Assembly: GCF_052857255.1 (NCBI RefSeq)
Contig: NC_135498.1
Coordinates: 117,280,281 to 117,344,280, forward strand
Length of the DNA stretch: 64,000 nt
DNA from: Amblyomma americanum
Lineage: Eukaryota > Arthropoda > Arachnida > Ixodida > Ixodidae
Direction of reading: 5' to 3'
Both the position numbers and the translations under genes were made by a program. Under the pieces are notes generated by a model. That model was not told the DNA's origin. It saw nothing but the letters and a program-made list of their open reading frames with translations, and searched no databases. Shown here piece by piece: positions 34,986 to 46,582 of the stretch (within the stretch, counting starts at the first letter, position 1; every line of letters begins with the position of its first letter).

Positions 34986-36060
34986 GCGCCGCGGAGGCGA
35001 TGGCAATTGTGCTGGCGGGGGGAGTAGCTTTTTTTTAAATAAAAAAATATTGAACACGAACGCCGTGAACGGAATCCTCAGTCTAGGGCCCCGGTGTCTT
35101 CTCAAATGGATGACTGAACAATTTCCTTCGAGAAAAGACGGTACTACGTCATGATGACGATGATGGTGAATGGTAAAGATTGAGAAATAGGAACTTTGGT
35201 AAAAGCGCGATGAGCGAATTCTTTTGCCAGCATGCAAAAAACACGGCTGCCTTTCGCGTTTCACCTCTGTAGAAACTCGGCCGCGTTTCTACACCCTCAA
35301 CCAGGTTCGCCGCAGTGCATATATCTAAATAGAAAGCTCTGTCTTCACGTCCTGCCGCGCGTGTGCAATGCCTAAATTTTTTCCTCATTAGTTATGCGAT
35401 TATGGTGGGGAGAGAAATAATGACGCTTATTTTGTGACCCTGCGGCTGGTCGTCTATCCTTAATCCCACTACTACGCCTATTAGGTGGGCGTTCCTGTAA
35501 ACGGGAGTGACTGGCGAACAAGTTATTAGAAGCGTAAAGGGATTTATAGGGCTTCTAATATTTTTATTTCATCGAGGAAGGATAAACTCTTTCTTTTGAC
35601 GTGTAACCGGCTGCATGCCGGCTTCCGAGACTTACGTCAGACCACCCGCCATCTTGCCCTGGCACCGTCAGGTGGATGCGATATGCAGTGCAGTACCGGC
35701 TGTGGTCATTGTTTCTCTATGTTGTGCTGTTTTTTCTCTATGTTGTGTAGCAAGAAGACAGTCTGGCGCAGGCAAGAGATTTCCGTTAACTTCTTTGCCT
35801 TCGATTGAAGCAGTCTGAAACCTTTGTAGAATTTGGAAACTACAATCAGTCTTACTGCGCACCACAAGACGCGCTTCGAAACACGTTAAAGTCTCGAAGG
35901 AAAGCCAGGGTTATGGGTGTTGAAAACTGCCAACAAGTGCCGCATAGGTGTTAAAAACTCAGTCCATTTCCGCTTCATGCATGCATATGAATTTGAAATA
36001 TCGGCCGGAAGGGAGTGTTCGTTTAGCGGTGGCATGTGTTGTTAAAAGTTTCAACCACAC
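34986..36060. other. Unassigned spacer between I-2 and I-3 (copy B)
   Basis: No gene seen. A fragment near 35250-35280 resembles the diverged SINE. It aligns with 4291-5345. Confidence 0.45.
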
Positions 36061-36428
36061 CTTTCTCAAGGGCGCCATGCAACCCGCGAGGCCGGGTGTC
36101 CATTGCCAGTGCGAGGTAACGAGCACCTGAATCCTGATTCCTGAAGGTCGGGCACCTGAATCCTGGTGGTGCCGGGCGTTTCCTTTGGTAAGGCCGTTCC
36201 ACGTTCGTGGGGTTTTTGCCAGGGTTCAGGGTAGCCGTGCTGTCTCGGGTGATTTAAGGTTGCCGGCGCGCTGTGTGTAGGCATGTCTTACACCTCTCCG
36301 GGAGGAGGCTCGGCAGCTTGGTTCGCCAGCCTGCCGGCAGAAAGCGTGCATTTTAATTCTTTTTTCTAAAAAATGGGATTAATGCAATCCCTGCGGCGCT
36401 TGTACGGATTGGAGATGGAATTCTCAAA

Positions 36429-37385
36429 ATGAAGAATCCGAAAACAATACAGCATCAACTGAAAATTCTAACCAGTCACTATCTCGACATCTCGAAAGTG
36501 CGACCTTTTTGGAGGCGTGCCATTGTTTGTAAGTCGGCAAACATTGAGCGTGTGTCGGATCTGCTCCGATATAAAACCTTCGCTTCTATTCCGGTTAAAG
36601 CCTTCATTCCTGAGCAGCTTGCGTGCACTAAGGGCATTGTCCGAGGAGTGGACCCGTCATCTTCAAATCAAGAAATTTTGGAGGAGTTCCAAGAAGCCGG
36701 GGCGGGAATTATTGCTGTATACCGCTGCTCTCGCGAGATGGCTGGAATCCGGGTAGCTACGGAGTCAGTCATAAAAGCATTTGCTGGTCGCACATGCCCC
36801 TCGGAGTTGAAGGTTTGTCCAATTGTCTACCGTGTGGATCCTCAGCATCCTCGACCCCTACAATCTACCAACTGTTGGAGATTTGGACATAGTGATAGAG
36901 CCTGTAAGTCGGCAACCAGATGCCGGGTGTGTGGTGGTCATTCTTCCGATAGCTGCACATCTGAACAGCCAAGCTATTGTTTATGCAATGACAGTCATTG
37001 CGCCGATGATGGCACTTGTGAAAGTCGGTCTCTGGAGCAAAGTTTATTGGAATTAATTGAGCAGAATCGCTGCTCACGGGCAGACGCTAATGCGCTCCTT
37101 AACCGCAGGAAACAAACATATACCAGCATAGTGCGTTCCTCTACTGCTGACCTCGAGGCCACATTGTCTGCCTCAATAGCGGTAACCGTCGAAAAAGCGC
37201 TCTCAATGGTTGCCGAGCGCGTGCTCAGCAGCTTCACGGAGGCCAAGTCTGATATTGTTACAAATCAGGCTATTTCTCTACCTCAGTTTGTAGTTTCATC
37301 AGCTCCAACATCACCGCAAGCCTGTGCTCAAACTTTCGTTGCCACATTATCACCCCAGGTGCCGTCTCATGTCCCGCCTCTCTAG
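36429..37385 (+). CDS. I-3 ORF1: nucleic-acid-binding Gag-like protein, 318 aa
   Basis: This is the first ORF of an I-group LINE. Such proteins coat the element RNA and carry it to chromatin. The frame is fully open. A middle region of about residues 135-200 holds cysteine/histidine clusters: NCWRFGHSDRAC, CRVCGGHSSDSC and CLCNDSHCADDGTC. The first knuckle has lost its leading cysteine (Ser in QSTNC, where the copy A paralog has CTNC), so it is probably impaired although the frame is intact. The C-terminal third is Ala/Ser/Thr-rich. The start is the ATG aligned with copy A, 370 bp inside the element. Copy A carries an early stop. Confidence 0.85.
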   Translation: MKNPKTIQHQLKILTSHYLDISKVRPFWRRAIVCKSANIERVSDLLRYKTFASIPVKAFIPEQLACTKGIVRGVDPSSSNQEILEEFQEAGAGIIAVYRCSREMAGIRVATESVIKAFAGRTCPSELKVCPIVYRVDPQHPRPLQSTNCWRFGHSDRACKSATRCRVCGGHSSDSCTSEQPSYCLCNDSHCADDGTCESRSLEQSLLELIEQNRCSRADANALLNRRKQTYTSIVRSSTADLEATLSASIAVTVEKALSMVAERVLSSFTEAKSDIVTNQAISLPQFVVSSAPTSPQACAQTFVATLSPQVPSHVPPL

Positions 37386-39404
37386 AGTGTCCCTGTAAGT
37401 ATTTCTCGCAACACTGTTTGCACTAATGACGTAGATATGGCTTGCCCTACGCAGAAGCGTCGTGCTTCAACCGCTCCTCCTAAGTCCTCTGTTCCCCAGA
37501 TCAAGACCAAAAAAGGCTCTCCTAGTGTACCTGCCAAGTCAGATATTCTTCAAGAGGCTGTTTCAGCCTCCATTCTCGAATAGGCACCATGGCGGGTTTA
37601 AAGGTTCTACAATCGAATTGCCGCTCTATTGCACCTTCTCTTCCTGGCTTAAAAATTCTTCTATCTTCTCATAACCCAGATATCGTGCTCTTTCAGGAAA
37701 CTTGGCTGTCCCCTATTAAGTCATTTTCTTTCAACAGTTTTCGTGTTTTCCGTGCGGACCGCATAAATGGTAGGGGCGGCGGGTTGGTGACCATGACTTC
37801 GTGAAAATTGTGCCATCGGGCATCAATAATGAAAGAGTAATGGATTCCGATTGCGAGCTTCTAGCTATAGATCTCACTTTGCCGCACTGCTCTACAGTCA
37901 CAGCTGCAAATGTCTATTTTCCAAATGGAGTATGTAGAACAGACAACCTAGACAGCGCACTTGCAAACTCGAGCAGGGTAATCATTGCTGTGGACTTCTC
38001 CCACCACGTAGTCTAAGGGTTCCTATACTGATTCACGTGGCCATACGTTATGGGCATGGATGTCTGCAAATGACGTGTGGTGTTGCAACTCTCGGGTTAT
38101 AACCTTCATCCGCAACACTTGCGCTCAGTTCTCGGTTTTTCCTGGGCAGCAAGAGGAGTAAGTATAGGGGCATGGTCCACGATTGACTGTGGCACATCTA
38201 GTGACCACCTGCCAATTACTTTCACCATATTGGCGGGCCCCCTCCGAGAGCATGGTTCTGGCCGAAAATTAGTTAATCTTGCAGCCTAAACATCTTCTTT
38301 GTGCGCCTCCCTTACATCTGATCTTTGTTCATGTCGGACTAGCAGGGCTCAGCGTGTGTTTCTTCAGTTCTGAAGGCTACGGAGAGCTCCAGTTCACTGT
38401 GTGTTCTGCTGTTTGCAATAAATCACCTTCCCCATGGTGGAATGATCAATGTGAGAAAGCTTTCCTTCGTAGGAAAGCAGCGTGGAAGTCTCTATCGCAT
38501 AATCAGAGCCCGGAAAATTGGACCAACTACAAATTTTTCTGGGCATCATTTAAAAGAACCATAGCAAAGGCAAAGGATGACTACAGTCAAAATTTGAACA
38601 CATTTTTGAAACCCAAAAAATAAGAATTCCTTGTATCGTTTCATGGAACGGAATATGAACACTTCAGTCATACAGTTAACCAGCTCGATGGTGCTCTCTT
38701 CACAGGAGGCGCAAGTTGAGTTAGAATGAATTGCCCAAGGGCTTGCCTCACGTTTTCAGGAGCAGCGTACAGTCCCCCTGTTAGCCCCCTACCCCTGCTC
38801 AGACTATCTTTTTGTTGATAAATCACAGTTAACAACTGCAGTTTCTTGAATACAATCCTCAGCTCCGGGTTGGGATGGTGTTACAGCCGGTATGGTTAAA
38901 ATACTAGCGCAAGAATTCGCTCAGGACCTCCTCGACCTGATTAATACATCATAAGAAACTGCATGGCTGCCGCACTCCTGGAAGGTGGCGAAAATATTAT
39001 TCCTCTTAAAAGATTCAAAGAAAGGCTTCCATATTGATAACATTCGACCGATAGCTCTAACATCCAATTTGGTAAAGCTCATAGAAAGAATTGTGCACAG
39101 CCGCCTATCCGCGCATGTTTCAGAAGTCAGCGCATTGAGCTCTGCCCAGATTGGCTTTCGCCGGGGATGCTCCATTTGGTCTTTCCATGTCGATTTAGAG
39201 AGCAGAGTCCGCCTTTCTATGCACAAGAAGGAAGTATCAGCATTATTGACGCTTGACATTGCTAAAGCATACAACAGTGTTGAATATTCGATCCTTCTCT
39301 CTAAATTGGCATTATTACGCACATCGTACTACATTTATGCATGGATCCGCGAATTTTTAACAGGACGGCAGTTCTTTTGGTCTGACGGTTCCTTCACTTC
39401 AGAT

Positions 39405-41880
39405 CATCATCATCATCATCATCAGCCCTACTACACCCACTGCAGGGCAAAGGCCTCTCCCATGTCTCTCCAATTAACCCTATCCTTTGCCAGCTGCATC
39501 CACCCTTTGCCTGCAAACTTCTTAATCTCATCCGCCCATCTAACCTTCTGCCGCCCCCTGCTACGCTTACTTTCTCTTGGAACCCACTCCGTTACCCTTA
39601 AAGACCAGTGGTTATCTTGCCTTCGCAATACATGCCCTGCCCAAGCCCATTTCTTTCTCTTGATTTCGACTAGGATGTCATTAACCCGTGTTTGTTCCCT
39701 CACCCACTCTGCCCGCTTCCGATCTCTTAACGTTACACCTATCATTTTTCTTTCCATGGCTCGCTGCGTTGTCCTTAACTTAAGCTGAACTCTTTTCGTT
39801 AGCCTCCACGTTTCTGCCCCATAGGTGAGTACCGGTAAGATTATGCTGTTGTACACTTTCCTCTTGAGGGAAATTGGTAAACTGCCACTCATGATCTGCG
39901 AGAATTTGCCATATGCGCTCCACCCCATTCTTATCCTTCTAGTTATCTCCCTCTCATGATCCGGATCAGCTGTCACTACCTGCCCTAAGTAGACGTATTC
40001 CGGCACAATTTCTCGACTCTCGCTGCCAATTGTGAACTGTTGTTCCCTTGCTAGGCTGTTGAACATTACCTTGGTTTTCTGCATGTTAATTTTTAGACCC
40101 ATCGATCTGCTCTGCCTGTCTAACTCGTTGATCATGATTTGCAGTTCACCTCCTCAGTGACTCAGCAAGGCAATGTCATCAGCAAATCTCAGATTATTTA
40201 GGTATTCTCCATTTATTCTTATTCCCAACTGTTCCCAATTCAGGCCTCGAAATACCTCCTGCAAACATGCGGTGAACAGCATTGGCGAGATCGTGTCGCC
40301 TTGCCTGACGCCCTTCCTTATTGGAATTTTATTGCTGACTTTATGGAGGACTATAGCAGCTGTGCAGTTGCTATATATATCTTCCAGTATTTTGACATAA
40401 GGCTCCTCTACCCCCTGATTACGCAATGCCTGTATGACTGCTGAGGTTTCCACTGAGTCGAATGCTTTCTCGTAATCAATGAAAGCTATATATAGAGGTT
40501 GGTTATATTCTGCGCATTTCTCTATCACCTGATTGATGGTGTGAATATGATCTATTGTAGAATATCCTTTACGAAAGCCTGCCTGATCATTTGGTTGATT
40601 AAAGTCTAACGTTGCCCTGACTCTATTAGCGATTACCTTAGTAAATACTTTGTAGGCAACGGATAGTAAGCTGATCGGCCTGTAATTTTTCAAGTCCTTG
40701 GCGTCTCCCTTCTTATGAATTAAGATAATGTTTGCATTCTTCCAAGCTTCTGGTACAGTCGAGGTCATAAGGCATTGCGTATACAGGGTGGCTAGTTTTT
40801 CTAGCACGATGTCCCCTCCATCCTTCAACAGATCTGCTGTTACCTGATCCTCCCCAGCTGCTTTTCCCCTTTTCATTGCTTCTAAGGCTTTCTTTACTTC
40901 ATCTTTCGTTACTGGCGGGATGACGCATTGCTGTGCACTGCTGTCTTTCTCATTAGCGTTCTGATTACATTGGCTACTGTACAGGTCTGTGTAGAACTCT
41001 TCGGCTACGTTAACTATCTTATCCATATTGCTAATGACATTGCCCTGCTTGTCTCTTAATGCATACATCTGGTTTTTACCTATACCTAGTTTCCTATTCA
41101 CTGTTTTTAGGCTACCTCCGTTCTTTAGAGCATGCTCGATTCTCGCCATATTAAACTTCCTTATGTCGGCTACCTTGCGCTTATTTATTAACTTTGATAG
41201 CTCCGTTAGTTCTATTCTATCGGTAGTGTTAGATGCCTTCATGTTTTGGCGCTTCTTAATCAGATCTTTCGTCACCTGAGATAGCTTCCCGGTATCTTTT
41301 CGAACTGTCCTACCGCCTACTTCTACTGCGCACTCCGTAATTATTGATGTCAGGTTATCGTGCATTGAATGAACATCAAGATCATCTTCCTCAGTTAAAG
41401 CCGAGTATCTGTTTTTCAGCGCTATCCTAAACGCCTGTGCTTTCCCTCTTACGGCTAACTCGTTAATGGTCTTCTTCTTCGCTAGCTTCTTCCGTTCCCT
41501 CTTCAAGTCTAGGCTAATTCTAGACCTTACCACTCTATGGTCGCTGCAACGCACCCTTCCGAGGACGGCCACATCCTGAATGATGCCAGGTTTAGCGCAT
41601 AGTATGAAGTCTATTTCATTTTTAATCTCACCATTGGGGCTCTTCCAGGTCCACTTCCTGTTTTCTCGTTTGCGGAAGAAGGTATTCATGATCCGTAAAT
41701 TATTTCTATCCGCGAATTCGACTAATAGCTCTCCCCTGCTATTTCTAGAGCCTATCCCATAGTCACCTACCGCGTGGTCGTCAGCCTGCTTCTTGCCCAC
41801 CTTCGCATTGAAGTCGCCCATCGGTACAGTGTACTGCGATTTTGCTCTATTCATTGCTGATTCTACGTCCTCATAGAAGC
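39405..41880 (-). mobile_element. RTE-2: 5'-truncated RTE LINE inserted in I-3, copy B only
   Basis: The target duplication TTCACTTCAGAT (possibly 13 bp with the preceding C) is at 39393-39404 and 41881-41892. The 3' end is a CATCATCAT repeat next to the left target copy. The 5' end is cut inside the endonuclease (FYEDVESAM). Copy A has the uninterrupted target at 8659-8670, so this insertion is younger than the duplication. It is closely related to RTE-1. Confidence 0.97.
39431..41878 (-). pseudogene. RTE-2 endonuclease-reverse transcriptase, one in-frame stop
   Basis: The frame is open from the truncated 5' end through endonuclease (MGDFNAKVG, SDHRVV), RT (NANIILIHKKGD, NYRPISLLSVAYK, QAGFRKGYSTIDH, FIDYEKAFDSVE, KGVRQGDTISPMLF) and the FADD catalytic box at about 40175. 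It then meets a single in-frame TGA at 40156-40154 (LLSH, stop, GGELQ). It reopens in the same frame to the natural end at 39431 (GEAFALQWV). Apart from 5' truncation this stop is the only lesion I see, which fits a young insertion. Confidence 0.93.
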
Positions 41881-43950
41881 TTCACTTCAGATACCTATGT
41901 CTAAACCAGAGGCGTGCCACAAGGTTCGTTACTTTCGCCACTTCTATTCAATCTGGTGATGTGCGACATTCCAGTTCACCCTTAAGTTACAGTATATGTT
42001 TATGCAGATGACATAGCCTTCTTTGCTTCTGCAGCAGACATTCATGACCTATATCGCTCTCTCCATGATTACCTCAATGCACTCGAGGTTTGGCTGGATA
42101 TACTAAATTTGGTATTACATGTGCACAAAAGCAGCGTACTGCTTTTGAAACCAACATACCCCTGCATATATCACTACGCTATCGCTCGGACAGCATACCT
42201 CAGGTAGAATCGTTGAGGTATCTAGGCGTCATTTATGATGCCACATTAGATTGGCGGCCCCACATCAAGACTAACATGGGGAGAGGAGAGCGTGCACTAG
42301 GTAAGCTACTAATGATAAGTAATAGGAAATTTGGTATCCGCCGGGATACGCTTGTACTTCTTTAAAAAGCCTATGTCTGACCCATTTTAGAATTTGGCTG
42401 CATACTTTTTTCTAGCTCCCCTAAATATAAACTTCATCCATTGCTGCTGCTAGAAAGGCGCGCACTGCGCCTCTGCCTAGGTCTCCCTCTATCAGTTTCT
42501 ACCGCAGTTCTGTACTTGGAGGCTCGTATTCCCGACCTTACCTCCCAGTTTCACCTGTTAACTGTCAGGACTTTTCTGCGAGCATTTGAGTCGGCTCCTG
42601 GTGTGGCTATTCCTATTTTCGTCTCCCACCCTGCCCTTTTTCTCACTCCTCATTGGCCAAGGTTCCGCTTACCTCAGGTTGTATTTACTGAGAATATGTT
42701 ATCCAATATTGGTGTGGATCTCAATTTTGTATGTAGAGTTGGTCGGGCAGCGTCCCCTGTGGATATTGCTTTTGATTTCATTTTACCATCTAATGCGAAA
42801 CATCTGCCTGCAAGGATATTAACTTGGAATCCTCTTGGATCACCTTGCGCAGTACCCGCAACATACTGTAATTGCTAGAGATGCGTCTGAGGTCCACAGG
42901 AAGGCAGGGATTGGTATTTTCTCAGAGTCTCTCTAGTGGAGCTTTCCGGTCAGAGTCCAGGATTACACAACCATATTTGTAGCAGAGTTTATAGCTCTGG
43001 GGCTGGCCGCTTTGGCAATTCCCACAACTGTTTCTCAGGTGATATTCCTCTAAGATTGTCTCTCTGTTTTGCTTGCACTGGAGTCCACACGAGACGCTTT
43101 TTTGAGACACTCACTAAAATTTTCTTCCTGGATGGGTGAAACAGGTGAGCTTCGTTTGGGTAGCAGGCCACTGCGGTATTTTACAAAATGAAGCAGCAGA
43201 CCTTTTGGCAAGAGCAGCTCTAAATGCGCAAGTTGTCAGTAGCGTCCCTAACCTTGTTCTCTTTGTAATGACTCGATTTCAGCGTTTTCAGTTTATAACC
43301 GCCGCATGCAACGATCCCTTACTCTCTACTGTAGACTACCAACATCTCATGTACCCATCGAAGACTCGTGAGTGTAAAACCCGGCAGTGTGAGGTAGCGA
43401 TGACACTCATGCGGTGCAGGATTCCCCGTTTAAATATGCACTTATGTAGATGCGGGTTCAGTCGGCCAGAAACCTCTGTGCGGCTTGTGGCGAAGTAGAG
43501 ACATTGGAGCATTTCTTACTCTCCTGCCGGAGGTTTGCACATCAGAGAACACATCTAGAAATTTCCATTACAAAATTTGGTCTCACCTTGTCGGTTCCTC
43601 TACTCCTCTTTCGGCGCGAGCGCCAGGGGTTTTGCACTGCATCAAGTTTATGAATACCTCCACAATTATATAACAGCTACCGGCAGATTCCGTTGCTAAA
43701 TGTCTTCAAAAAATTTCCTCATTCAAAAGAGCATTTGGGTATTTTCATTCTTTTATTATTTAATTCTCAAATATTCTCTCCCGATATTTTGTTTTTATTC
43801 TTTTAAATTACTCTAAAATTTCACCTAAGGTACAATCTTTAGCATGACTCCAGTTTTTCCTATTTTATGGGGTATTCCCACTGAACCCTGGCCAATTCCC
43901 CGTCGTGGGTATGTCCCATGTAACCAAGGCAACAACAACAACAACAACGA

Positions 43951-45060
43951 AAAAAGCGGCGCAGCTGGCACCGAACACAATAGGACATAACTGTTTTTGG
44001 TCTGCGAACTCCACCTTCCTCACAAATCCGGGTAATTCTTTCGTAGATTATAAGAGCGGAGACACGCCGGAAGTCAAGCAATGGATCGAGACTACCGGAC
44101 ACTGCTCGCAGTCAGTGGAGAGAGGCGTGCGTTGCGAATTGTATGCATTATATTTCCAATCCATATAAAAACAAAAGTTGAAGAGGGCCAACGGCCCTGC
44201 TCCAAAAACAGGGCGTCTTCGCGCCCGGCACGCGTCCAGCCACATGGCCGCTGAGCCAGCCACAGCGCTTTCCTCGTCAGGTGGTCGGCAATGGTCGCCG
44301 CAGGACTATGACCACGGCGACAACGTGGCAGTCACCGTGCTTCGGCGACTTGTCTCCCGGGCTGCACCTCCTGGACGTCTTAACTCGTGCCCGCACCAAC
44401 GGCGACTTCTACCAGGAGCGCGCTGGGGGTCGTCACCGCCGGTAGGGACGCGTGGCTGAAGAATCTCCGGGCTGTCGGCCGTGGCCGCCGTCCTAGACTT
44501 ACGGGGCCGGGGACTATAATAAAAGAAGTAAATAATTGTGACGGTTCGCTGGCACGAAATGTACAGTCAGGGACAAAAGTCTCTGGACCGCGTGTTCCTA
44601 AAACGAAGCCGGTAGTTCTTTCAGACGACAGCTGGAGATCACCCTTGTTGAGGCGAAAGCCAAAATATTGTTATTCCATCTCCACAGGTCTGGTCTCCGG
44701 CCGCCAGCTAAAAGCGCTATGAGCTTCTTTTGAGAAACACGTGGTTCGGGGACACTTGCCGAGTGTACATCTGCAGTCGAAAGCGGGGACTAGGAAGACA
44801 AGATAAATGGGGGGGGGGGGGCAGTGCTTATTAGGTGATATGTGTGCAAAGTTCATTGAGGCATTGAAACCGCGGATAGAACAGGGCATATTATTTCTGT
44901 AGATTCACCTATTCGACGAAACATGACCATAAACAATGATTCTCGCGTGTTAAGGCACAGCCGGTTACCATTAATTAGGCTGGCTGGGTTACGAGAAATT
45001 TAGGGCAGCCGCGTTGAAACGTGAGCTGCTCCGCATGTATATATAAGCGCACTTGTGACT
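43951..45060. other. Unassigned GC-rich segment (copy B)
   Basis: Counterpart of 10665-11772, with MITE-1 inside. Frames open in copy A are broken here, so I do not call a gene. Confidence 0.4.
44564..44765. mobile_element. Tc1/mariner-like MITE (MITE-1, copy B)
   Basis: Same termini (CAGTCAGGGACAAAAGTCTC and its inverted partner) and TA flanks as at 11276-11476. Confidence 0.75.
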
Positions 45061-45312
45061 GGCAACAGAATCAGTAAGGGATGCGGTGAGAAATTAAATC
45101 GACACTCCAATTAAAAGCTAAAACAAAATAACAGATTGCAGCTTTCATGGAGTTCTTGGCAACGGTGTTCTGTATCGAACAGCGTAAACAATGTCAAGTG
45201 CAAATGACTAGGACACAGCTGCGGAACATTGCGAGTTTGCCGCTCACACTCGGTGCATCAACCTTCTAACCTGCATCGCAACAACATGCACCGTAACAAA
45301 AAGAAGACATAC

Positions 45313-45484
45313 CGTCGGGTCGGACCATGTGTGGGAGGCGGTCATAGCCTCTTGGTCATCCCCGGCCGAGGAAATGGTTTTTGGTGTGGCCCGCGGCCGA
45401 GCCTCTTGGGCCGACGTCGCGAGCGGCGTCCGCTGCAGAGAGCTGCCGACGTCTTGGGCAGCCCCCTCCGTGATTTTGCGGCTC
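45313..45484 (-). CDS. Candidate exon 4 of Q (copy B)
   Basis: The minus-strand segment is bounded by TTGATCCACAG and the strong donor ACG/GTATGT. Its first bases GAGCC match the first bases of R exon 4, and the 3' phase (0) is the same. It is open for 57 codons if entered in phase 2 (SRKITEGAAQDVGSS to HTWSDPT), but the proposed Q exon 3 donor leaves phase 1. So either the exon 3 end differs, or there is a one-base lesion, or this is not an exon. The copy A counterpart is deleted. Confidence 0.4.
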
Positions 45485-46068
45485 CTGTGGATCAAATGGT
45501 GGCGGCGGTCAAAGGAGGCTGCAGAGTATCATAGCAGAACAGCCGTTCTAGTGCGAAACAGAATTTAGAGCACTGCTTTAGGACACAAATCAGGAACGGG
45601 ACAAGCGTCGCATATAGTTCCTTATAACTTCTTAGCAGTCCACTTTCGGCTCAAGCGCGTCTTCGATTTGGAAGAGCCCAACCGCTCGCCCATTCCGGTA
45701 TAGAGCAAGCAGGACCCACTTGCACGAAGCACGAAGCAAATAAGACAGTTCAGTCTATATCGTGTATCCCATTATGTTTACTTTGTGCTTTATTTTCCCG
45801 CGGAGGCTTGAGCCGCGCAGCTGTCATAACTGAGCGTGCATTGAGAAAGCAGCCCAGTACTGCCGGAGAACCAGGCGTGTGTCGTCTACGCAGTGCGTGC
45901 AGTCGGTAATCTCATTCGCGGTCTAAACCCTCTCTTGGTTTTGAGAAAAGGAAAGGCGCATGACTGCTTCAAGTTGTCAGTGGTTGCTTCAAGTGCCACG
46001 CCAACAAAATCCTGGGAAACTCCAGCTGTTAGTCGGGCTTTCGTGGCGCGCTTAATACGTCCTCCGAA

Positions 46069-46183
46069 GAATAATTGGTTTTTAGGAAAGGAAACACGTC
46101 AGTGGACACCCGAACCGCGCCGTCAAGGAAGGCCGGAAGGTGGCAGTGAAAGAAGAAAGAAAGAGGTGCCATAGTGGAGCGAA
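46069..46183 (-). mobile_element. Ruka-type SINE fragment (copy B)
   Basis: Reverse fragment: 'aataattggtttttaggaaaggaaac', 'tggacacccgaaccgcgccgtcaaggaagg', 'gaaagaggtgccatagtggag'. It is inside the stretch missing from copy A. Confidence 0.78.
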
Positions 46184-46224
46184 CGTTGTGCGCCTTTCCT
46201 TTTCTCAAAACCAAGCAGACGGGT

Positions 46225-46480
46225 TTAGACCGGTTTTGAACCCGGCCGCGGCGGCCGCGTTTCGATGGAGGTGAAACGCAAAGGCGCTGGTGTGCTGTGG
46301 GATGTCAGTGCACGTTATAGAGATCCCCAGGTGGAAAAAATATTCCGGAGCCCTCCACTACTGCACCCCTTTATTCCCTTCTCTCAGTCCCCCTTCTTCC
46401 TTTCCCTTACGACGCAGTTCAGGTATGTGCCGAGATGTGAGATACTGGGTCATTTCCTTTCCCCCAAAACAATATTTTGT
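46225..46480 (+). mobile_element. Ruka-type SINE (copy B)
   Basis: Forward copy with a partial head (GTTTTGAACCCGG), 'gtttcgatggaggtgaaacgcaaaggcgc', core, C/T-rich block and 'catttcctttcccccaaaac'. It forms an inverted pair with the fragment at 46069 and lies just below Q exon 3. Confidence 0.85.
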
Positions 46481-46582
46481 CCAGACCGGGTATAAGATTA
46501 GACAGAGCTGGACTGTCTTAATTGCTTCGAGCGAGTGGACCCTGTATATCTCGACCTAAGACAATCGAGTGCTCTGGCACAC

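Larger units (their letters stand above)
36061..43950 (+). mobile_element. I-3 (copy B): long I-group LINE, split by RTE-2
   Basis: The order is a GC-rich 5' region (36061-36428), an open ORF1 (36429-37385), then ORF2 starting near 37589. The endonuclease is in pieces (NCRSIAPSLPGLK, FQETWLSP; SSDHLPITF), RT is at 38880-39404 and 41893-42150 (SAQIGFRRGCSIWSF, VYADDIAFFAS), RNase H is about 42890-43210, the knuckle region is about 43220-43500, and a 3' UTR ends in an (AAC)n tail at about 43927-43950. ORF2 has many stops and frameshifts. The 5' boundary is approximate and no target duplication was identified. Confidence 0.9.
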
